64,000 nt of DNA, from positions 248,001 through 312,000 of the forward strand of contig NC_004369.1 of NCBI RefSeq assembly GCF_000011305.1, written 5' to 3'. The notes beneath the pieces are model-generated. The model did not search any database. It had not been told where the DNA came from and saw only the letters and a program-made list of their open reading frames with translations. Numbering within the stretch: the stretch's first letter is position 1; each line of letters starts with the position of its first letter. Of this stretch, positions 26,594 through 37,555 are shown piece after piece. A program made the translations under genes and the position numbers. The stretch is from Corynebacterium efficiens YS-314 (lineage in GTDB: Bacteria > Actinomycetota > Actinomycetes > Mycobacteriales > Mycobacteriaceae).

Positions 26594-26629
26594 GTGCTTC
26601 GTGCTGATAGAACTGTCAGCACAAAGCAC
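26594..26629. repeat. Interrupted hairpin between convergent genes
   Basis: GTGCTT-CG-TGCTGA (26,594-26,607) pairs with TCAGCA-CA-AAGCAC (26,616-26,629) with a 2x2 internal loop and an 8-base apex. It lies between two convergent genes, so it could act as a terminator in both directions, although no U-tract follows. Confidence 0.45.
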
Positions 26630-26740
26630 GTAAAGGCCAGAAGTGTGAGCATGAATATGGATAGCTTAGGAGGGGGGTGTCCCCCATGGTCTTTGGTACT
26701 CTTAAACGATCCGAGGTGCGTGTATCTTCGGCGAGATTCT

Positions 26741-27586
26741 TTAGGTGGATTTGCCCTGGTTTGATCTTTGCTTTTCTATGCAGTATATGACGAACTCCCC
26801 GTATCGTTGGAGAACCTCTTGCCTAGCGATGGTTAGATCTGGTTTGGTTTCGTGCTTGAACGGGATGGCAGCGTCGATCGCACAGATGAGCGCAGCTCCT
26901 GCACGTGAGGAGAAATCATAGATATCTACATAGTTATGTAGGGTCTGATGGTCAGCGCTGGTCATGACCCCTACCTGACTAACCATATTGTGATGGACGA
27001 ATCTATTGAGAACCTTATAGAGGTTTCCAGCCTCGATGCTTTCGAGGTGAGTCTCCACCAACATGTTGTACTGTGACGTCAATCTGTCTGAGCTCTGCAC
27101 GCCGACGCTTCCCATCCTTTCTTTCAACTCCTCTAATGCTAGCGCCATTGGTTGTAGCGGATGGCTTGACGAACGCGCGCCTGCATTAAGTAATCCAAGG
27201 TGAAAGGTATTAACTGCGCGACCAGTACGTCTGACATGGTCATCAACTTCACATAGAAAGACCACTACGGCAGAGTTCTCTAACACTGTTCTCGCCAGGG
27301 TGGCTGGAACCAGTGGGCCCTGTTCTCCACGTAGTAAGACTTGCCCAATGGCGTAGACAGCACTACCAGCCGCTTGGAGGTGACTAGCTACAGCTTCGTC
27401 GGCCATTAATGCGATGTTGCTGTTGATCTCATGGTCTAAGAGTGGCTTGAAGATCTCGTTGACTCGATCTTGTGCTTCGAGAGACAAAGACGGGGGAGAC
27501 TTCGCCAACTCATTGGTTTCTAAGGCGAAGTCGATAAGGGCTCGCCCCAGCTTGTCCTGAGGGAAAAGGTCAAAAAAATCTGGCAC
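26741..27586 (-). CDS. Unknown alpha-helical protein in the defence block
   Basis: A 281-residue predicted soluble, mainly helical protein with no signal peptide or transmembrane segment. The segment PATLARTVLENSAVVVFLCE near residue 95 recalls the R-x-x-x-E helix of DUF5677/HEPN-like proteins, but the classic HEPN R-x(4-6)-H motif was not identified with confidence. It is convergent with the nuclease-like gene and shares its lower GC content. Function unknown; HEPN or abortive-infection affinity is only a guess. Confidence 0.5.
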   Translation of the reverse strand: MPDFFDLFPQDKLGRALIDFALETNELAKSPPSLSLEAQDRVNEIFKPLLDHEINSNIALMADEAVASHLQAAGSAVYAIGQVLLRGEQGPLVPATLARTVLENSAVVVFLCEVDDHVRRTGRAVNTFHLGLLNAGARSSSHPLQPMALALEELKERMGSVGVQSSDRLTSQYNMLVETHLESIEAGNLYKVLNRFVHHNMVSQVGVMTSADHQTLHNYVDIYDFSSRAGAALICAIDAAIPFKHETKPDLTIARQEVLQRYGEFVIYCIEKQRSNQGKST

Positions 27587-28008
27587 GACTCTTTCCTTGA
27601 GTACTTATAGGTGTGAATGCCACGGGATCGCGCGGTTGGGGCCAAGAATAGGGCCTCGTGGGGCCAATGGCCGCAACAATAGGGCTCCTCGTACGGTCGT
27701 CGAAGGGTTGGTCGGGATCCACCGGAGGAAGGAAAGACCATCGATGCTCAACCCCGATGCCGAACGGTGCCCGGTGGACCTAAGTGTGACTCTAGGCGGC
27801 GGTCCCTCCAGTTCTATCCGATTGTCGGGCTGATCGCCCGAGAGGGGTCCTGAGTTCTCACTGAACCTACTCTCTTTGCGTGCTGGCATAGTGCGAAGAT
27901 GCTTTTCCTATGTCACGGCGTGGTTTTAGGAAGGGCCCACGCCCTGATGCTGTACCAATCCTTCACGGACCTCTCCGGGCGATGGCCACAGGATGATGTC
28001 AAGGGCTA
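27587..28008. other. Intergenic stretch before ISL3 remnant
   Basis: No supported gene. A 29-codon ATG frame at 27,744-27,833 has an AGGAAGGA upstream but no other sign of being real. The segment separates the leftward unknown gene from the ISL3 left end. Confidence 0.35.
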
Positions 28009-29628
28009 GGTTCTGTTGCGAAATTCGTGGGGATAGTCTCAAGGTAACGGGAATAGGGCGGTCTCCGGTGTGGGCAGAGGAGAGTGCGACCACACCACGC
28101 CAGGCACCGGAGGCCTTGATTCCCACCCTTGACAGGCTCTTCGCGTTTTAGACTGCGTTGATCTGGCCCTGCAGCTGCCCGGAGTGGATCAGGCACCGCA
28201 ATATGTAGTGGTTTAGGTTCCTGAACCCCAGGGCGATCCCACGCCGGTGCTCGAGCCTGCCGTTGACGGCCTCGACAGACCCAGTGGACGCACGGATATC
28301 GAAGTAAGTGAGCACGTCCTCCGGCGGCGCCACAAGGTGCGCCCCAGCTGGACAAGCTCCTTCAATCCAGGGGGTAAGCCCTTACGCCGGCTGTTGATCA
28401 CCCTGCTCATTAACTTCTTGCCCTCGCACTTCTTCGGATGCCCGTACGCCGCAATCCGGTCCTGGTAGAACAGCCACGTCACCTCCAGAGCCACGAAGTC
28501 ATCATCGGTGGCCCATAACATGTCTAGAGGCTGTTTCTGCCACTGCGTGAGATAATTCGTCCTGGTCAACAACGTACGGCGGTGCTTGTACAGCGGGTCG
28601 TCCTTCCGTCCGCGGCGTCCGGTGGTCTCACGCTGCAGTCGCTGCCGACACCAGGTCGAGCTTGTCAGCTGCCAGATGCACGACATGGAACGGATCCATG
28701 ACCTCGGTCGCGTCAGGGAGGACCTGGTCCACAGCACTGGCGTAACCGGTGAAGCCGTCCATCGTTACGACCTGTACCTTCTCTCGGAAGCTGGGATCGC
28801 GTTCCTGCAGCCCCGTACGCAGCACCTGCGCGCTTTGTCCGGGACGGATGTCCAGCAGGCGGGCCGGACCACGCCCATCCATCAGCGAGGTGAGGTCTAC
28901 CAGGATGGTCACCAGGTTCGGGGGCTTGGTCGGGCGGCGGGTGTGTTTCCACACCTGTCCGTCGACGCCAAGGATGCGTATGCCGTCCAGGTGGTGCGGG
29001 TCGTCGTAGACGAGCCGGCGACAGGCATCGAATGCCACCTGGTTGACCAGCGCCCAGCCGACACCGAGTGCTTTGGCAGTGGCAGATACACTCATCCGGT
29101 CGATGGCCAGGCGCTGGAGAATCCAGCGGGTGACCCGGTGGGTGAGCTTGGCACTGTCATCCGTACAGGTCAGAGATGCCTGGAAGATCTTCCTCGGACA
29201 GGACGGGTCCGCACACAGGAAGCGGGGGACGCGGACATGCAGGCGGGTAGGGAACCCCACGACCGGAAGGTCGACGAGCCGACGCAGGGTGTGAGCCCGC
29301 AGCTTCCCGGGGTGTCCGCAGTCGGGGCAGGTGTGGTTCACGGCCACGGGTGCGGCGTCGATGATGGTGATGGTGCCGGTGACGATGATGGTGCCGGTGA
29401 CGATGATGGTGCCGGCATCAGCGGCACCGGTGATGGTCAGTCCCATTTCTACGGTGCAGCAGATGGTGTCGGCTACGAGGTTGCCCGTAGGCTGCACAGT
29501 AGGGTCCTGGTTCGGTCACATGATGGTGTGGTAACTCGCATCTTGTGACCTGTCAGGACTCCTATATGTTGTGCCACCCCGAGCCCCACCTGGTGGTCAG
29601 CTACGCACTCGCGAAACGCGAACAGCCC
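28009..29628 (-). mobile_element. ISL3-family element, decayed
   Basis: The left end GGTTCTGTTGCGAAATTCG at 28,009 has the usual ISL3 terminal sequence. An imperfect counterpart, GGGGCTGTTCGCGTTTCGC on the minus strand, ends near 29,628. The transposase in between has two frameshifts, so the element is not self-mobile. No target duplication was recognised. Confidence 0.65.
28148..29497 (-). pseudogene. ISL3-family transposase, two frameshifts
   Basis: The N-terminal part (28,628-29,497) carries zinc-finger cysteines (CPDCGHPG and FLCADPSCPRK), a helix-turn-helix (SVSATAKALGVGWALVN) and the first catalytic motifs (RILGVDGQVWKHTRR, VTMDGFTGYASAVDQVLP, DPFHVVHLAADKLDL). The frame changes near 28,660, where a second frame reads RETTGRRGRKDDPLYKHRRT, and again near 28,330, where a third frame gives FDIRASTGSVEAVNGRLEHR with the catalytic Glu. 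The N-terminus also contains a short in-frame tandem repeat (GTIIVT three times), from an 18-bp DNA repeat at about 29,371-29,415. Confidence 0.85.
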
Positions 29629-29643
29629 CTAATTCGCTGCGAA

Positions 29644-29672
29644 TTGCCACCCGGCGGGGGTTGGAATATATT
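29644..29672 (+). promoter_or_regulatory. Sigma-A-type promoter of the hsd operon
   Basis: TTGCCA (29,644-29,649), a 17-base spacer and TATATT (29,667-29,672) give a near-consensus promoter 268 bases upstream of hsdM. It lies just outside the ISL3 right end. Transcription would start at about 29,679, close to the ATG of the small frame at 29,683. Confidence 0.65.
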
Positions 29673-29682
29673 AATATCATTA

Positions 29683-29952
29683 ATGAGCACCCTTTCTATT
29701 GTTAGTGATTCGGATAAGTTAGAAATTCCTGTTAAGTGCAGGGGCTTTGATCGGCGTGCGGCCCTGTCTGTTCTGCAGCTACCAGCGGCGGGCGTCGTGG
29801 GTGACGCACAGTCTAAGGGCGAGGGAACCGACACTGTTCTGTCGACCCTCACGGTTAAGGTTGCAGGAGGTAGCTCCGCCTGGACCGACTTAGTTCCCGG
29901 GACCGGGGCTGTCGAGTACCAGAGAGGACGAGCTGCCAGATGCCTCGCTTGA
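29683..29952 (+). CDS. Possible leaderless small protein ahead of hsdM
   Basis: An 89-residue frame whose ATG coincides with the transcription start predicted from the promoter at 29,644-29,672, so it could be translated leaderless. It ends 13 bases inside hsdM. The sequence begins [19 protein letters not shown] and resembles no family I know. The alternative is that this is merely the 260-base hsd leader. Confidence 0.3.
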   Translation: MSTLSIVSDSDKLEIPVKCRGFDRRAALSVLQLPAAGVVGDAQSKGEGTDTVLSTLTVKVAGGSSAWTDLVPGTGAVEYQRGRAARCLA

Positions 29953-32342
29953 CGTTGCCGCAGCTAGAGCGGCATCTGTTCGCCGCTGCGGACGTACTCC
30001 GCGGTTCCATGGAGGCCTCCGCCTACAAGGAGTACATCTTCGGGATGCTGTTCCTGAAGTACGCCTCGGACCAGTTCGAGGCGGAACAGCAGCAGGTCAT
30101 CGCCGAGCAGCGCTCCCGCGGGCGCTCCCAGGCGGAGGCGGAGCAGCGGGCTGAGTCCCCGTCGTTCTATCGGGCGTTCTACGTCCCTCAGCGGGCACGC
30201 TGGGATCAGATTCGGGATCATCTTCACAAGTCGGTCGGTAGCGGCCTGAACAAGGCCCTGGAGGAGCTGGAGCACAGTAACCGTTCGCTGGACGGCGTCC
30301 TGCAGCACATCGACTTCAACCGCAAGATCGGCCAGTCGTCGATGTCGGACAAGAAGCTGCGTGAGCTGATCATGCACTTCAACAAGGTGCCGCTGCGACA
30401 GCAGGACTTTGAGTTCCCCGACCTCCTTGGCGCAGCGTACGAGTACCTGATTCGTGACTTCGCTGACTCAGCCGGCAAGAAGGGTGGAGAGTTCTACACC
30501 CCGCGCGACGTCGTCCGGCTCATGGTGCAGATCGCCGACCCACGTCCCGGCATGAGCGTCTACGACCCATGCACGGGATCTGGCGGCATGCTCATCCTCT
30601 CCAAGGAGTACGTCGAGGAGTCTGGCGGCGACGGGCGCAACCTGGCGCTCGCCGGCCAGGAGAAGGACGGCAGCGTCTGGGCCATCTCCAAGATGAATAT
30701 GCTGCTGCACGGCATTCCCGACGCTGACCTCCGGAACAATGACGACGGCACGCTGGAAGACCCGGCGCACATTGCGGGCGGCGAACTTCAGCGCTTCGAC
30801 CGGGTGATCACGAACCCGCCGTTCTCCATGAACTACTCAGCCGACGCCATCCCATTCTCTGAGCGTTTCCGCTACGGCTACACGCCCGAGAAGGGCAAGA
30901 AGGCTGACCTGATGTTCGTCCAGCACATGCTGGCGGTCACCAGGCCCGGCGGCCTCGTGACGACGGTCATGCCGCACGGGGTGCTGTTCCGTGGTGGGGA
31001 CGAGGGCAAGATCCGCACCGGCTTCCTGAACGACGACCTCCTTGAGGCCGTGATCGGTCTCGGCCCCCAGCTCTTCTACGGGACGGGCATCCCGGCCTGC
31101 ATCCTCGTGCTGCGGCCGCTCGGTTCGAAGCCACAACACCGCGAAGACAAGGTGCTGTTCATTAACGCGGACCGGGACTACCGGGAAGGCCGGGCGCAGA
31201 ACTACCTGGAGCCTGAGCACATCGAGAAGATCGTTTCGGCTTACCGGGCCTTCGAGGATGTTCCCGGCTTCGCGCGTGTCGTCTCCCGCGGTGAGCTGGC
31301 AGAGAACGAAGACAACCTCAACATCCGCCGCTACGTCGAAACCACGCCACCTCCCGAGCCGCAGGACGTGCGGGCGCATCTGCACGGCGGCATCCCGAAG
31401 AGCGAGGTCAGCGCTAAGGCGGGTCTCTTCGCCGCCCATGGTCTGATGCCAGAGCACCTCTTGGTAGCGAAGAGTGACGATTACCTACAGTTTGCCGACG
31501 TCGTGACTGAGCGGCGCGATCTGCGTCGCCTGATCGAGTCTGATGCCGGCGTGGTCGCCACGGAGAGCGCCGTCCTCGACGCCATCGGGGGTTGGTGGGA
31601 CGTGCAGGAAGCACGCTTCGACAAGGTGGAGTCGCCTGGTGACCTCGTCGATTTGCGCAAGGACCTGATCGAGACGTTCCGAGACGCGCTGGCCTCCACG
31701 CCGCTACTGGACCCGTTCGCGATCCGTGGCATCGTCGCGTCCTGGTGGGGCGAGAGCCTGCCTGATCTCAAAGCGCTCGCGACGCACGGTTATCGCGGCC
31801 TCATCGAGGCCTGGGTCGCCACGGTGCTCGACGCCCTGGCCGAGGTGAAGGCCAAGGTCAACCCGCTCGACCACAAGGTGGCGCGGGCACTGCTGCCCGA
31901 GTACCTCGATCGGCTGGCCGCCCTCGAAGCTGAGGTTGCAGAGCTGGACAGCACGATTAAGGCGGCTACTGCCTCGGATGACGAGGAGGACGCCGAGCCA
32001 AGCGAGGATGCCCTCTCCCCGGCCGAAGTCAAGAAGCTAAAGAGCAAACTGACGGCCACCAAGAAGCAGCTCAAGTCGGAGAAGGGTACCTTCGCCGAAC
32101 GCCTCGAGGCCGCCGGTGCCGCTCTCGATGACGCCATCGCCCGCCGGATTGTGCTCGACGCCATGGAGCGGGATCTGGTAGCGGAAGCCCAAGACCGTAT
32201 TACTCGGCATCGTCGGATGGTGATCGCGGCGTTTGAGACCTGGTGGGACAAGTACCGGACGCCGCTTGCGACCCTCGAAGCCGAGCGTGACGCAGCCGCC
32301 ATGACCCTCGCCGGGTTCCTAAAGGAGCTTGGGTATGAATAA
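29940..32342 (+). CDS. hsdM: Type I restriction-modification methyltransferase HsdM
   Basis: The DNA N6-adenine methyltransferase subunit of a type I restriction system. It has an N-terminal HsdM_N region, [20 protein letters not shown], the AdoMet-binding motif [14 protein letters not shown] and the catalytic motif NPPF (about residue 297). At 800 residues it is longer than the usual 500-550; the extra C-terminal part contains a charged coiled coil ([20 protein letters not shown]) and ends shortly before hsdS. GC-rich codon use differs from the AT-rich genes on either side. It overlaps hsdS by eight bases. Confidence 0.93.
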   Translation: MPRLTLPQLERHLFAAADVLRGSMEASAYKEYIFGMLFLKYASDQFEAEQQQVIAEQRSRGRSQAEAEQRAESPSFYRAFYVPQRARWDQIRDHLHKSVGSGLNKALEELEHSNRSLDGVLQHIDFNRKIGQSSMSDKKLRELIMHFNKVPLRQQDFEFPDLLGAAYEYLIRDFADSAGKKGGEFYTPRDVVRLMVQIADPRPGMSVYDPCTGSGGMLILSKEYVEESGGDGRNLALAGQEKDGSVWAISKMNMLLHGIPDADLRNNDDGTLEDPAHIAGGELQRFDRVITNPPFSMNYSADAIPFSERFRYGYTPEKGKKADLMFVQHMLAVTRPGGLVTTVMPHGVLFRGGDEGKIRTGFLNDDLLEAVIGLGPQLFYGTGIPACILVLRPLGSKPQHREDKVLFINADRDYREGRAQNYLEPEHIEKIVSAYRAFEDVPGFARVVSRGELAENEDNLNIRRYVETTPPPEPQDVRAHLHGGIPKSEVSAKAGLFAAHGLMPEHLLVAKSDDYLQFADVVTERRDLRRLIESDAGVVATESAVLDAIGGWWDVQEARFDKVESPGDLVDLRKDLIETFRDALASTPLLDPFAIRGIVASWWGESLPDLKALATHGYRGLIEAWVATVLDALAEVKAKVNPLDHKVARALLPEYLDRLAALEAEVAELDSTIKAATASDDEEDAEPSEDALSPAEVKKLKSKLTATKKQLKSEKGTFAERLEAAGAALDDAIARRIVLDAMERDLVAEAQDRITRHRRMVIAAFETWWDKYRTPLATLEAERDAAAMTLAGFLKELGYE

Positions 32343-33558
32343 CACTGCAGTGCCTGACGGGTGGACCCAAGTCCATGTGCGAGACCTAATCACTAAGAAG
32401 TTCACTGGACCGAGTCCGACGTGTGACGAGCGCCCAATTGCTAGTGATGATGAGTGGGGGCTACTCAAGACCACCGCGGTAACGTGGGACGGCTGGAGAG
32501 AGGAAGCCCACAAAGTGCCACCAGCAAGTTACTGGGGAAACGAATCTATCGAGGTTCGCGCAGGGGACGTTCTCATCACGAAGGCTGGACCTCGTCATCG
32601 CGTTGGTGTAGTGGTTCATGTGCGGTCTACGCGGCCTCATCTCATGGTGTCTGGGAAGATGGTCGGCCTTCGGCCAAGGACGTCAGTCGTGCTACCGCAA
32701 ATACTGGCGGGTCTTCTCTCGACCAAAGTCGTCCAGGAATACCTGAATGCCCGGACGACAGGTATGGCGGAATCTCAGACAAACTTTGCAGATGAAGCAT
32801 TGCTGTCTGCTGAACTGGTACTCCCTACGATGCCGGAGCAGCTGAGGATAGCGCGCATACTGGATGCGATCGATGAACAGATTGCTGCTTCTAGGCGCAT
32901 CCTTTCGAAACTGAGACTGGAAGCGGAAGGAGTACTCGATCGGCTGGTGCAAGAGCTTTCGCCAGCCGACTTCGTCCCGCTTGCGGATCTCTGTACTGCG
33001 GACATTTGCTATGGCATTGTCCAGTCTGGAGTATTTGTTCCAGGCGGAGTGCCGGTACTCGCTATTCGTGATCTCGATGGCGATTTCGAGACGGGTGTTC
33101 ATCTGACATCAAGGTCGATTGATGCGCAGTATCGGCGAAGCCGGGTTGCTCCGGGAGACGTCCTGCTCTCGATCAAGGGGACGATCGGTAAGGTGGGTAT
33201 CGTACCGGATACCTACAACGGCAATATCAGTCGAGAGATAGCGCGAATCCGGTTCTCCGCTCGAACGGATCCGGCGTTTGCACGCTATTATTTGTTGAGT
33301 CGAGAGGCGCAGAGGCGGCTCGACCTCGCGGTGGTCGGCACTACTAGAGCAGAGGTATCGATCCACGTTCTCAAGAAGTTCGCGTTTCCATCGCCCGCTA
33401 TTCAATACCAGCGGAACGTTGCTCGGGTGATGACAGCGCTTCAGGAGAGGCAAGAATCAGAACGCATTGCGTTGACTAAGCTCCAAGCCATGCGGCGTGG
33501 CCTCTTCGAGGACCTCCTCTCTGGACGTGTCCGCGTCCCTGCTGAGGTCGCCTCATGA
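32335..33558 (+). CDS. hsdS: Type I restriction-modification specificity subunit HsdS
   Basis: A 407-residue DNA-recognition subunit with two target-recognition domains and two conserved helical spacers ([20 protein letters not shown] in the middle; [20 protein letters not shown] at the end, followed by [12 protein letters not shown]). Start at ATG 32,335, which has AAAGGAG seven bases upstream; the frame also allows TTG at 32,329. The target-recognition domains are less GC-rich than hsdM and hsdR, as is common for swapped specificity domains. Confidence 0.92.
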   Translation: MNNTAVPDGWTQVHVRDLITKKFTGPSPTCDERPIASDDEWGLLKTTAVTWDGWREEAHKVPPASYWGNESIEVRAGDVLITKAGPRHRVGVVVHVRSTRPHLMVSGKMVGLRPRTSVVLPQILAGLLSTKVVQEYLNARTTGMAESQTNFADEALLSAELVLPTMPEQLRIARILDAIDEQIAASRRILSKLRLEAEGVLDRLVQELSPADFVPLADLCTADICYGIVQSGVFVPGGVPVLAIRDLDGDFETGVHLTSRSIDAQYRRSRVAPGDVLLSIKGTIGKVGIVPDTYNGNISREIARIRFSARTDPAFARYYLLSREAQRRLDLAVVGTTRAEVSIHVLKKFAFPSPAIQYQRNVARVMTALQERQESERIALTKLQAMRRGLFEDLLSGRVRVPAEVAS

Positions 33559-36500
33559 GCCAGGGCCCCGAGTACACCGAGGTCGAGAAGCCACTGCTTG
33601 ACCAGTTGGAGGGTCTCGGTTGGCAGGTCATCGAGGGGTCGAAGTCCGACCCGTCAGTCACCGAGCGCGACTTATTCCGCGGCTCGATCCTCGAAGACCG
33701 GCTCCGCGCCGTGCTGCTCAAGATCAACCCGGGACCAGACGGCTTGCCGTGGCTCGACGATACGCGCCTGGCCGAGGTGGTCTCGTCGCTCACGCGCTCC
33801 GAGGTAGGCAAGCTCATCGAGCTCAACGAGCGAATGACCGAGCGTCTCCTTGAGGGCGTGTCCGTGGCCGGTCTACCGGACTGGGATCAGGGACGCTCCC
33901 AGCGCGTCCACTTCATCGACTTCGGCGACCTGACGAACAACGACTTCCTGGCGATCAGCCAGTTCCGGGTGGATGAGCCCGGCGGCCAGGCCAAGAAGTT
34001 CGTCGCTCCCGACATCGTGCTGTTCGTCAACGGTATCCCGCTGGTGGTCATTGAGTGCAAGAGCCCGTACATCACCGACCCCATGACGGAGGGGATCACC
34101 CAGCTACGTCGTTACGCCAACCAGCGTCACCTCGGCCTCCCCGAGGGCAACGAGCAGTTGTTCTGGACCAATCAGTTCGTGGTCTCGACCTACGGCGACA
34201 AGGCTCGTGTCGCGACCTTCACCGCGGGACCGGAGCACTTCCTGGAGTGGAAGGACGCCTTCCCGCTCTCTCGTGATGAACTGGCCTCGCGGCTCGGCAA
34301 GCCTGCAGCCGAGCTGACCGGACAAGAGCTGCTGGTTGCCGGGATGCTGGCACCGTCTAACCTGCTCGACCTCGTCCGGCACTTCACCCTCTTCACGGAG
34401 GTCAACGGCCGGCGAATCAAAATCGTCGCCCGTTACCAGCAGTACCGCGCCGTCGGCCGGGCGCTCACGCGGCTCCGGACCGGCAAGACACGAGCCCAGG
34501 ACGGCGAGAGCGACCGCCGTGGCGGTCTGATCTGGCACACCCAGGGATCGGGTAAGTCTCTGACTATGGTGTTCCTGGTGCGGGCACTGCGCTCTGATCC
34601 GGTGCTGCGCGCCTTCAAGGTCGTGGTCATCACTGACCGGACCGACCTCGAAAAGCAGCTCTCTGAGACCGCCAAGCTGTCTGGTGAGGGCGTCGTCCGG
34701 GCCCGGCATACGGCTCAGCTGCGGACCATCCTGGCGGAGAAGGGCCCTGCACTGGTCTTCGCCATGATTCAGAAGTACCGGGATACGGACGGGGCCGGCG
34801 CCAGTGAGAGCCGCATGGCCGCGGACAAGAAGAACGATGCGCCCGAGGTTCTCAATACCGACGAGACCGTCGTGATCCTCGTCGACGAGGCGCACCGCTC
34901 CCAGACCTCCACGCTGCACGCCAACCTCATGGCGGCCCTGCCAAACGCGGCCAAGATCGGCTTCACCGGCACCCCGATCATGCGGGAAGGGAAGAAGCGC
35001 ACCGACGCCATCTTCGGGTCATTCATCGACAAGTACACGATCCGCCAGGCCGAGCACGACGGCGCCGTCGTCCCCATCTTCTACGAAGGACGCACCGCTA
35101 AGGGAGCGGTGGCTGGCGGTAGCGACTTGGACGAGCTGTTCGAGGACATGTTCGCCGAGCACACCGACGAGGAGATCGAGAAACTCAAGGCGCGCTACGC
35201 CACGACCGGCGCCGTCTTGGAAGCCCCGAAACTCATCGCGGCCAAGGCGAAGTCGATTCTCTGGCACTACGTATCGACGGTACTGCCAGGTGGCTTCAAG
35301 GCACAGCTCTCAGCTACCAGCCGCCTGGCCACGGTTCGGTACCGCGAGGCGCTCCTCGCCGCGCGGGACGACCTCGTCGCTCAGATCGAGCGCCTGCCGC
35401 AGCGCCTCGTGCGCGGGGCGGAGGATGGCGGCCTGGACATCGACGGGCTCGACCGGCCCAAGCAGGTCCTGGTCCGCGCCCTGCCGCACCTTGAGCTCAT
35501 CCGGATGCTGGACTTCGTTCCGGTCATCTCGGGCAGCAACAACGATGACCCGACCTGGCTGCAGTGGACCGACAAAGCCCGCCAGGAGGCGGTAATCGCG
35601 GAGTTCAAGAAGCCGCTGGGCCTCCCGGGCGAGCAGACGAGCCCCGTCGCCTTCCTGCTGGTGCGCACCATGCTGCTAACCGGCTTCGATGCACCCGTCG
35701 AGCAGGCGCTCTACCTCGATCGCTTTATCCAGGATGCGGAACTGCTCCAAGCCATCGCCCGTGTTAACCGGACTAGCCCTGGCAAGGCCGCCGGCCTGGT
35801 CGTCGACTACTTCGGCGTTGGCGCCCACCTCCAGAAGGCGCTGCAGGCCTATGCACCTGAGGACGCCGAGGATGCGATCGGGGCCCTGGCCTCGATCGCG
35901 GATGAGGTGCCCAAGCTGCGCGATCGGCACGCCCGGGTGGTGGCGCTCTTCGCCCAGGCTGGCATTGAGACGTTCGACCTAGACGAGGACATCGAGACCT
36001 GCGTCGACGTGCTCTCAGACGACGCCCTCAGGGCCCGCTTCGGGGTGCTGCTGAAGCGATTCCTTACCACGCTCGACACCATCCTGCCCCGGCCGGAGGC
36101 GCTGCCCTTTGTGGCCGACGCCAAGCGGCTCGGCCTGATCCAAAAGGTTGCCTGGCGACGCTATCGAGACGACGGCCTCGGAGACTTCAACGCCTCGCTG
36201 TACGGCGAGAAGGTGCGCGCTCTGATCGATGAGCACGTCACGGCGCTCGACATTGCGACGAAGATCCCACCCGTCTCGGTCACTGACCCGGACTTCCTCG
36301 CGAAGGTTAAGAGTCTCACCTCCGACAAGGCGAAGGCCTCGGAGATGGAGCACGCCCTGCGGTTCCACATCCGGAAGAACTTCGACGAAGATCCCGCTCG
36401 CTACACCAAACTCTCCGAGCGCCTCGACGAGATCCTGAAGACACTTACTGGCAAGTGGGACCAGCTCAGCCTCGCGCTCAAGGTATTACTCGGCGATATC

Positions 36501-36854
36501 ACCGACGAGTCGAGCTCGTCGCGCGTGCACGAGGACCCGCTCGTTGCGCGCTTCTATGGCCTTCTGGAGAGTGAGTACGCTACCAGCGCCACTCTGCCAG
36601 ACGAGGTGCGAGCGGACATCATGCATCTGGCCGAAGACATCGTCGTCGAGGTGCTGCGGCACGCCGGCATCGTCCGGTTCTGGCAGAACCCGCACGCCCA
36701 GGACGAGCTGCGTAAGGGCATCGTCCATCAGCTAGATGACCGCGACCTGTTTCCCTTCTCCGAACAGGCAGCCATAGCTGACCGCCTCATGGAGCTGGCG
36801 CGCTCAAACCAGTCTTTGATCAGGGAGCAACTCCGTGCACGGGGGCGCTCATGA
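33555..36854 (+). CDS. hsdR: Type I restriction endonuclease HsdR
   Basis: A 1,099-residue restriction/translocase subunit. The N-terminal nuclease has APDIVLFVNGIPLVVIECKS (PD-(D/E)XK type, about residues 150-170). The SF2 helicase motor has Walker A in WHTQGSGKSLTMVFL, DEAH in VILVDEAHRSQ and motif III/VI-like FTGTPIM and LLQAIARVNRTSPGKAAG. The C-terminus is helical. It overlaps hsdS and the downstream protease gene by four bases each. The operon looks intact. Confidence 0.94.
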   Translation: MSQGPEYTEVEKPLLDQLEGLGWQVIEGSKSDPSVTERDLFRGSILEDRLRAVLLKINPGPDGLPWLDDTRLAEVVSSLTRSEVGKLIELNERMTERLLEGVSVAGLPDWDQGRSQRVHFIDFGDLTNNDFLAISQFRVDEPGGQAKKFVAPDIVLFVNGIPLVVIECKSPYITDPMTEGITQLRRYANQRHLGLPEGNEQLFWTNQFVVSTYGDKARVATFTAGPEHFLEWKDAFPLSRDELASRLGKPAAELTGQELLVAGMLAPSNLLDLVRHFTLFTEVNGRRIKIVARYQQYRAVGRALTRLRTGKTRAQDGESDRRGGLIWHTQGSGKSLTMVFLVRALRSDPVLRAFKVVVITDRTDLEKQLSETAKLSGEGVVRARHTAQLRTILAEKGPALVFAMIQKYRDTDGAGASESRMAADKKNDAPEVLNTDETVVILVDEAHRSQTSTLHANLMAALPNAAKIGFTGTPIMREGKKRTDAIFGSFIDKYTIRQAEHDGAVVPIFYEGRTAKGAVAGGSDLDELFEDMFAEHTDEEIEKLKARYATTGAVLEAPKLIAAKAKSILWHYVSTVLPGGFKAQLSATSRLATVRYREALLAARDDLVAQIERLPQRLVRGAEDGGLDIDGLDRPKQVLVRALPHLELIRMLDFVPVISGSNNDDPTWLQWTDKARQEAVIAEFKKPLGLPGEQTSPVAFLLVRTMLLTGFDAPVEQALYLDRFIQDAELLQAIARVNRTSPGKAAGLVVDYFGVGAHLQKALQAYAPEDAEDAIGALASIADEVPKLRDRHARVVALFAQAGIETFDLDEDIETCVDVLSDDALRARFGVLLKRFLTTLDTILPRPEALPFVADAKRLGLIQKVAWRRYRDDGLGDFNASLYGEKVRALIDEHVTALDIATKIPPVSVTDPDFLAKVKSLTSDKAKASEMEHALRFHIRKNFDEDPARYTKLSERLDEILKTLTGKWDQLSLALKVLLGDITDESSSSRVHEDPLVARFYGLLESEYATSATLPDEVRADIMHLAEDIVVEVLRHAGIVRFWQNPHAQDELRKGIVHQLDDRDLFPFSEQAAIADRLMELARSNQSLIREQLRARGRS

Positions 36855-37555
36855 CCGCCGTCCTGCAACTTGACGATCTGCGCGTACCGGTCGAGATCGG
36901 TGGCAGCAGCCGTAAGGCTCGGCTCACCATTGAAGCCGACGGATCGCTGCGCTTGAGGGCCGCCGAGGACGTGGCGACCGAGGAACTGCAGCAATTCCTG
37001 GCATCAAGACGCGAGTGGGTCTACCGCAAGCTAGCGGAGAAGGAAGCCCTGCAGCACGAGCCCATCACCAAGGAGCTCGTCGACGGCGAGGGCTTTCTGT
37101 ACTTGGGTCGCAACCATCGACTGAAGATCGACGACATGGACGGCGCTGTCCGCCTGGAGCGCGGCCGACTCGTCCTACCTCGGCATCTAGTCGCAACAGG
37201 GGAAGCGAGTCTGATCGCCTGGTACCAGCGCTGCGGCGAGGCATGGTTGCGACCTCGCTCCGGGGCATGGGCCGAGCGACTACGAGTCGCTGCGGGACCT
37301 ATCGAGGTGGCAGACCTCGGCCACAAGTGGGGAAGCGCCACAGCGGGACGGCGCGTGCGCATCCACTGGGCGACGCTCCAGCTGTCACCATCCCTCGTTG
37401 ACTACGTGTTGGCGCACGAGCTCGCGCACCTGAGCGAACCTCACCACGGCCCCGCGTTCTGGCAGCTGCTCGCCCGCGTCATGCCTGACTACGAAGAACG
37501 CAAGCAGGAGTTGGCGAGGCGCGGTGGTCGCCTCTGGTTTGGGGGAACATCGTGA
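36851..37555 (+). CDS. SprT/YgjP-like zinc metallopeptidase of the hsd operon
   Basis: A 234-residue protein of the YgjP/DUF45 type often found behind hsdR. The zinc site is HELAHLSEPHHGPAFW (HExxH plus a third His, about residues 191-206), and KWGSATAGRRVRIHWATLQLS is the conserved region before it. Its role in type I systems is not settled; a link to turnover or repair of restriction complexes is inference. The TGA is overlapped by the GTG start of the next, truncated gene. Confidence 0.88.
   Translation: MTAVLQLDDLRVPVEIGGSSRKARLTIEADGSLRLRAAEDVATEELQQFLASRREWVYRKLAEKEALQHEPITKELVDGEGFLYLGRNHRLKIDDMDGAVRLERGRLVLPRHLVATGEASLIAWYQRCGEAWLRPRSGAWAERLRVAAGPIEVADLGHKWGSATAGRRVRIHWATLQLSPSLVDYVLAHELAHLSEPHHGPAFWQLLARVMPDYEERKQELARRGGRLWFGGTS

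Noticed and set aside
27744..27833. 29-codon frame with AGGAAGGA upstream
   Set aside because: Too short, no similarity or context; treated as intergenic.
29371..29415. Short tandem repeat suspected to be a CRISPR-like or satellite array
   Set aside because: It is an in-frame 18-bp repeat in the ISL3 transposase N-terminus with no spacers. No CRISPR array was seen in the window.
28586..29548. 320-codon plus-strand frame over the ISL3 element
   Set aside because: Antisense to the recognised ISL3 transposase fragments.
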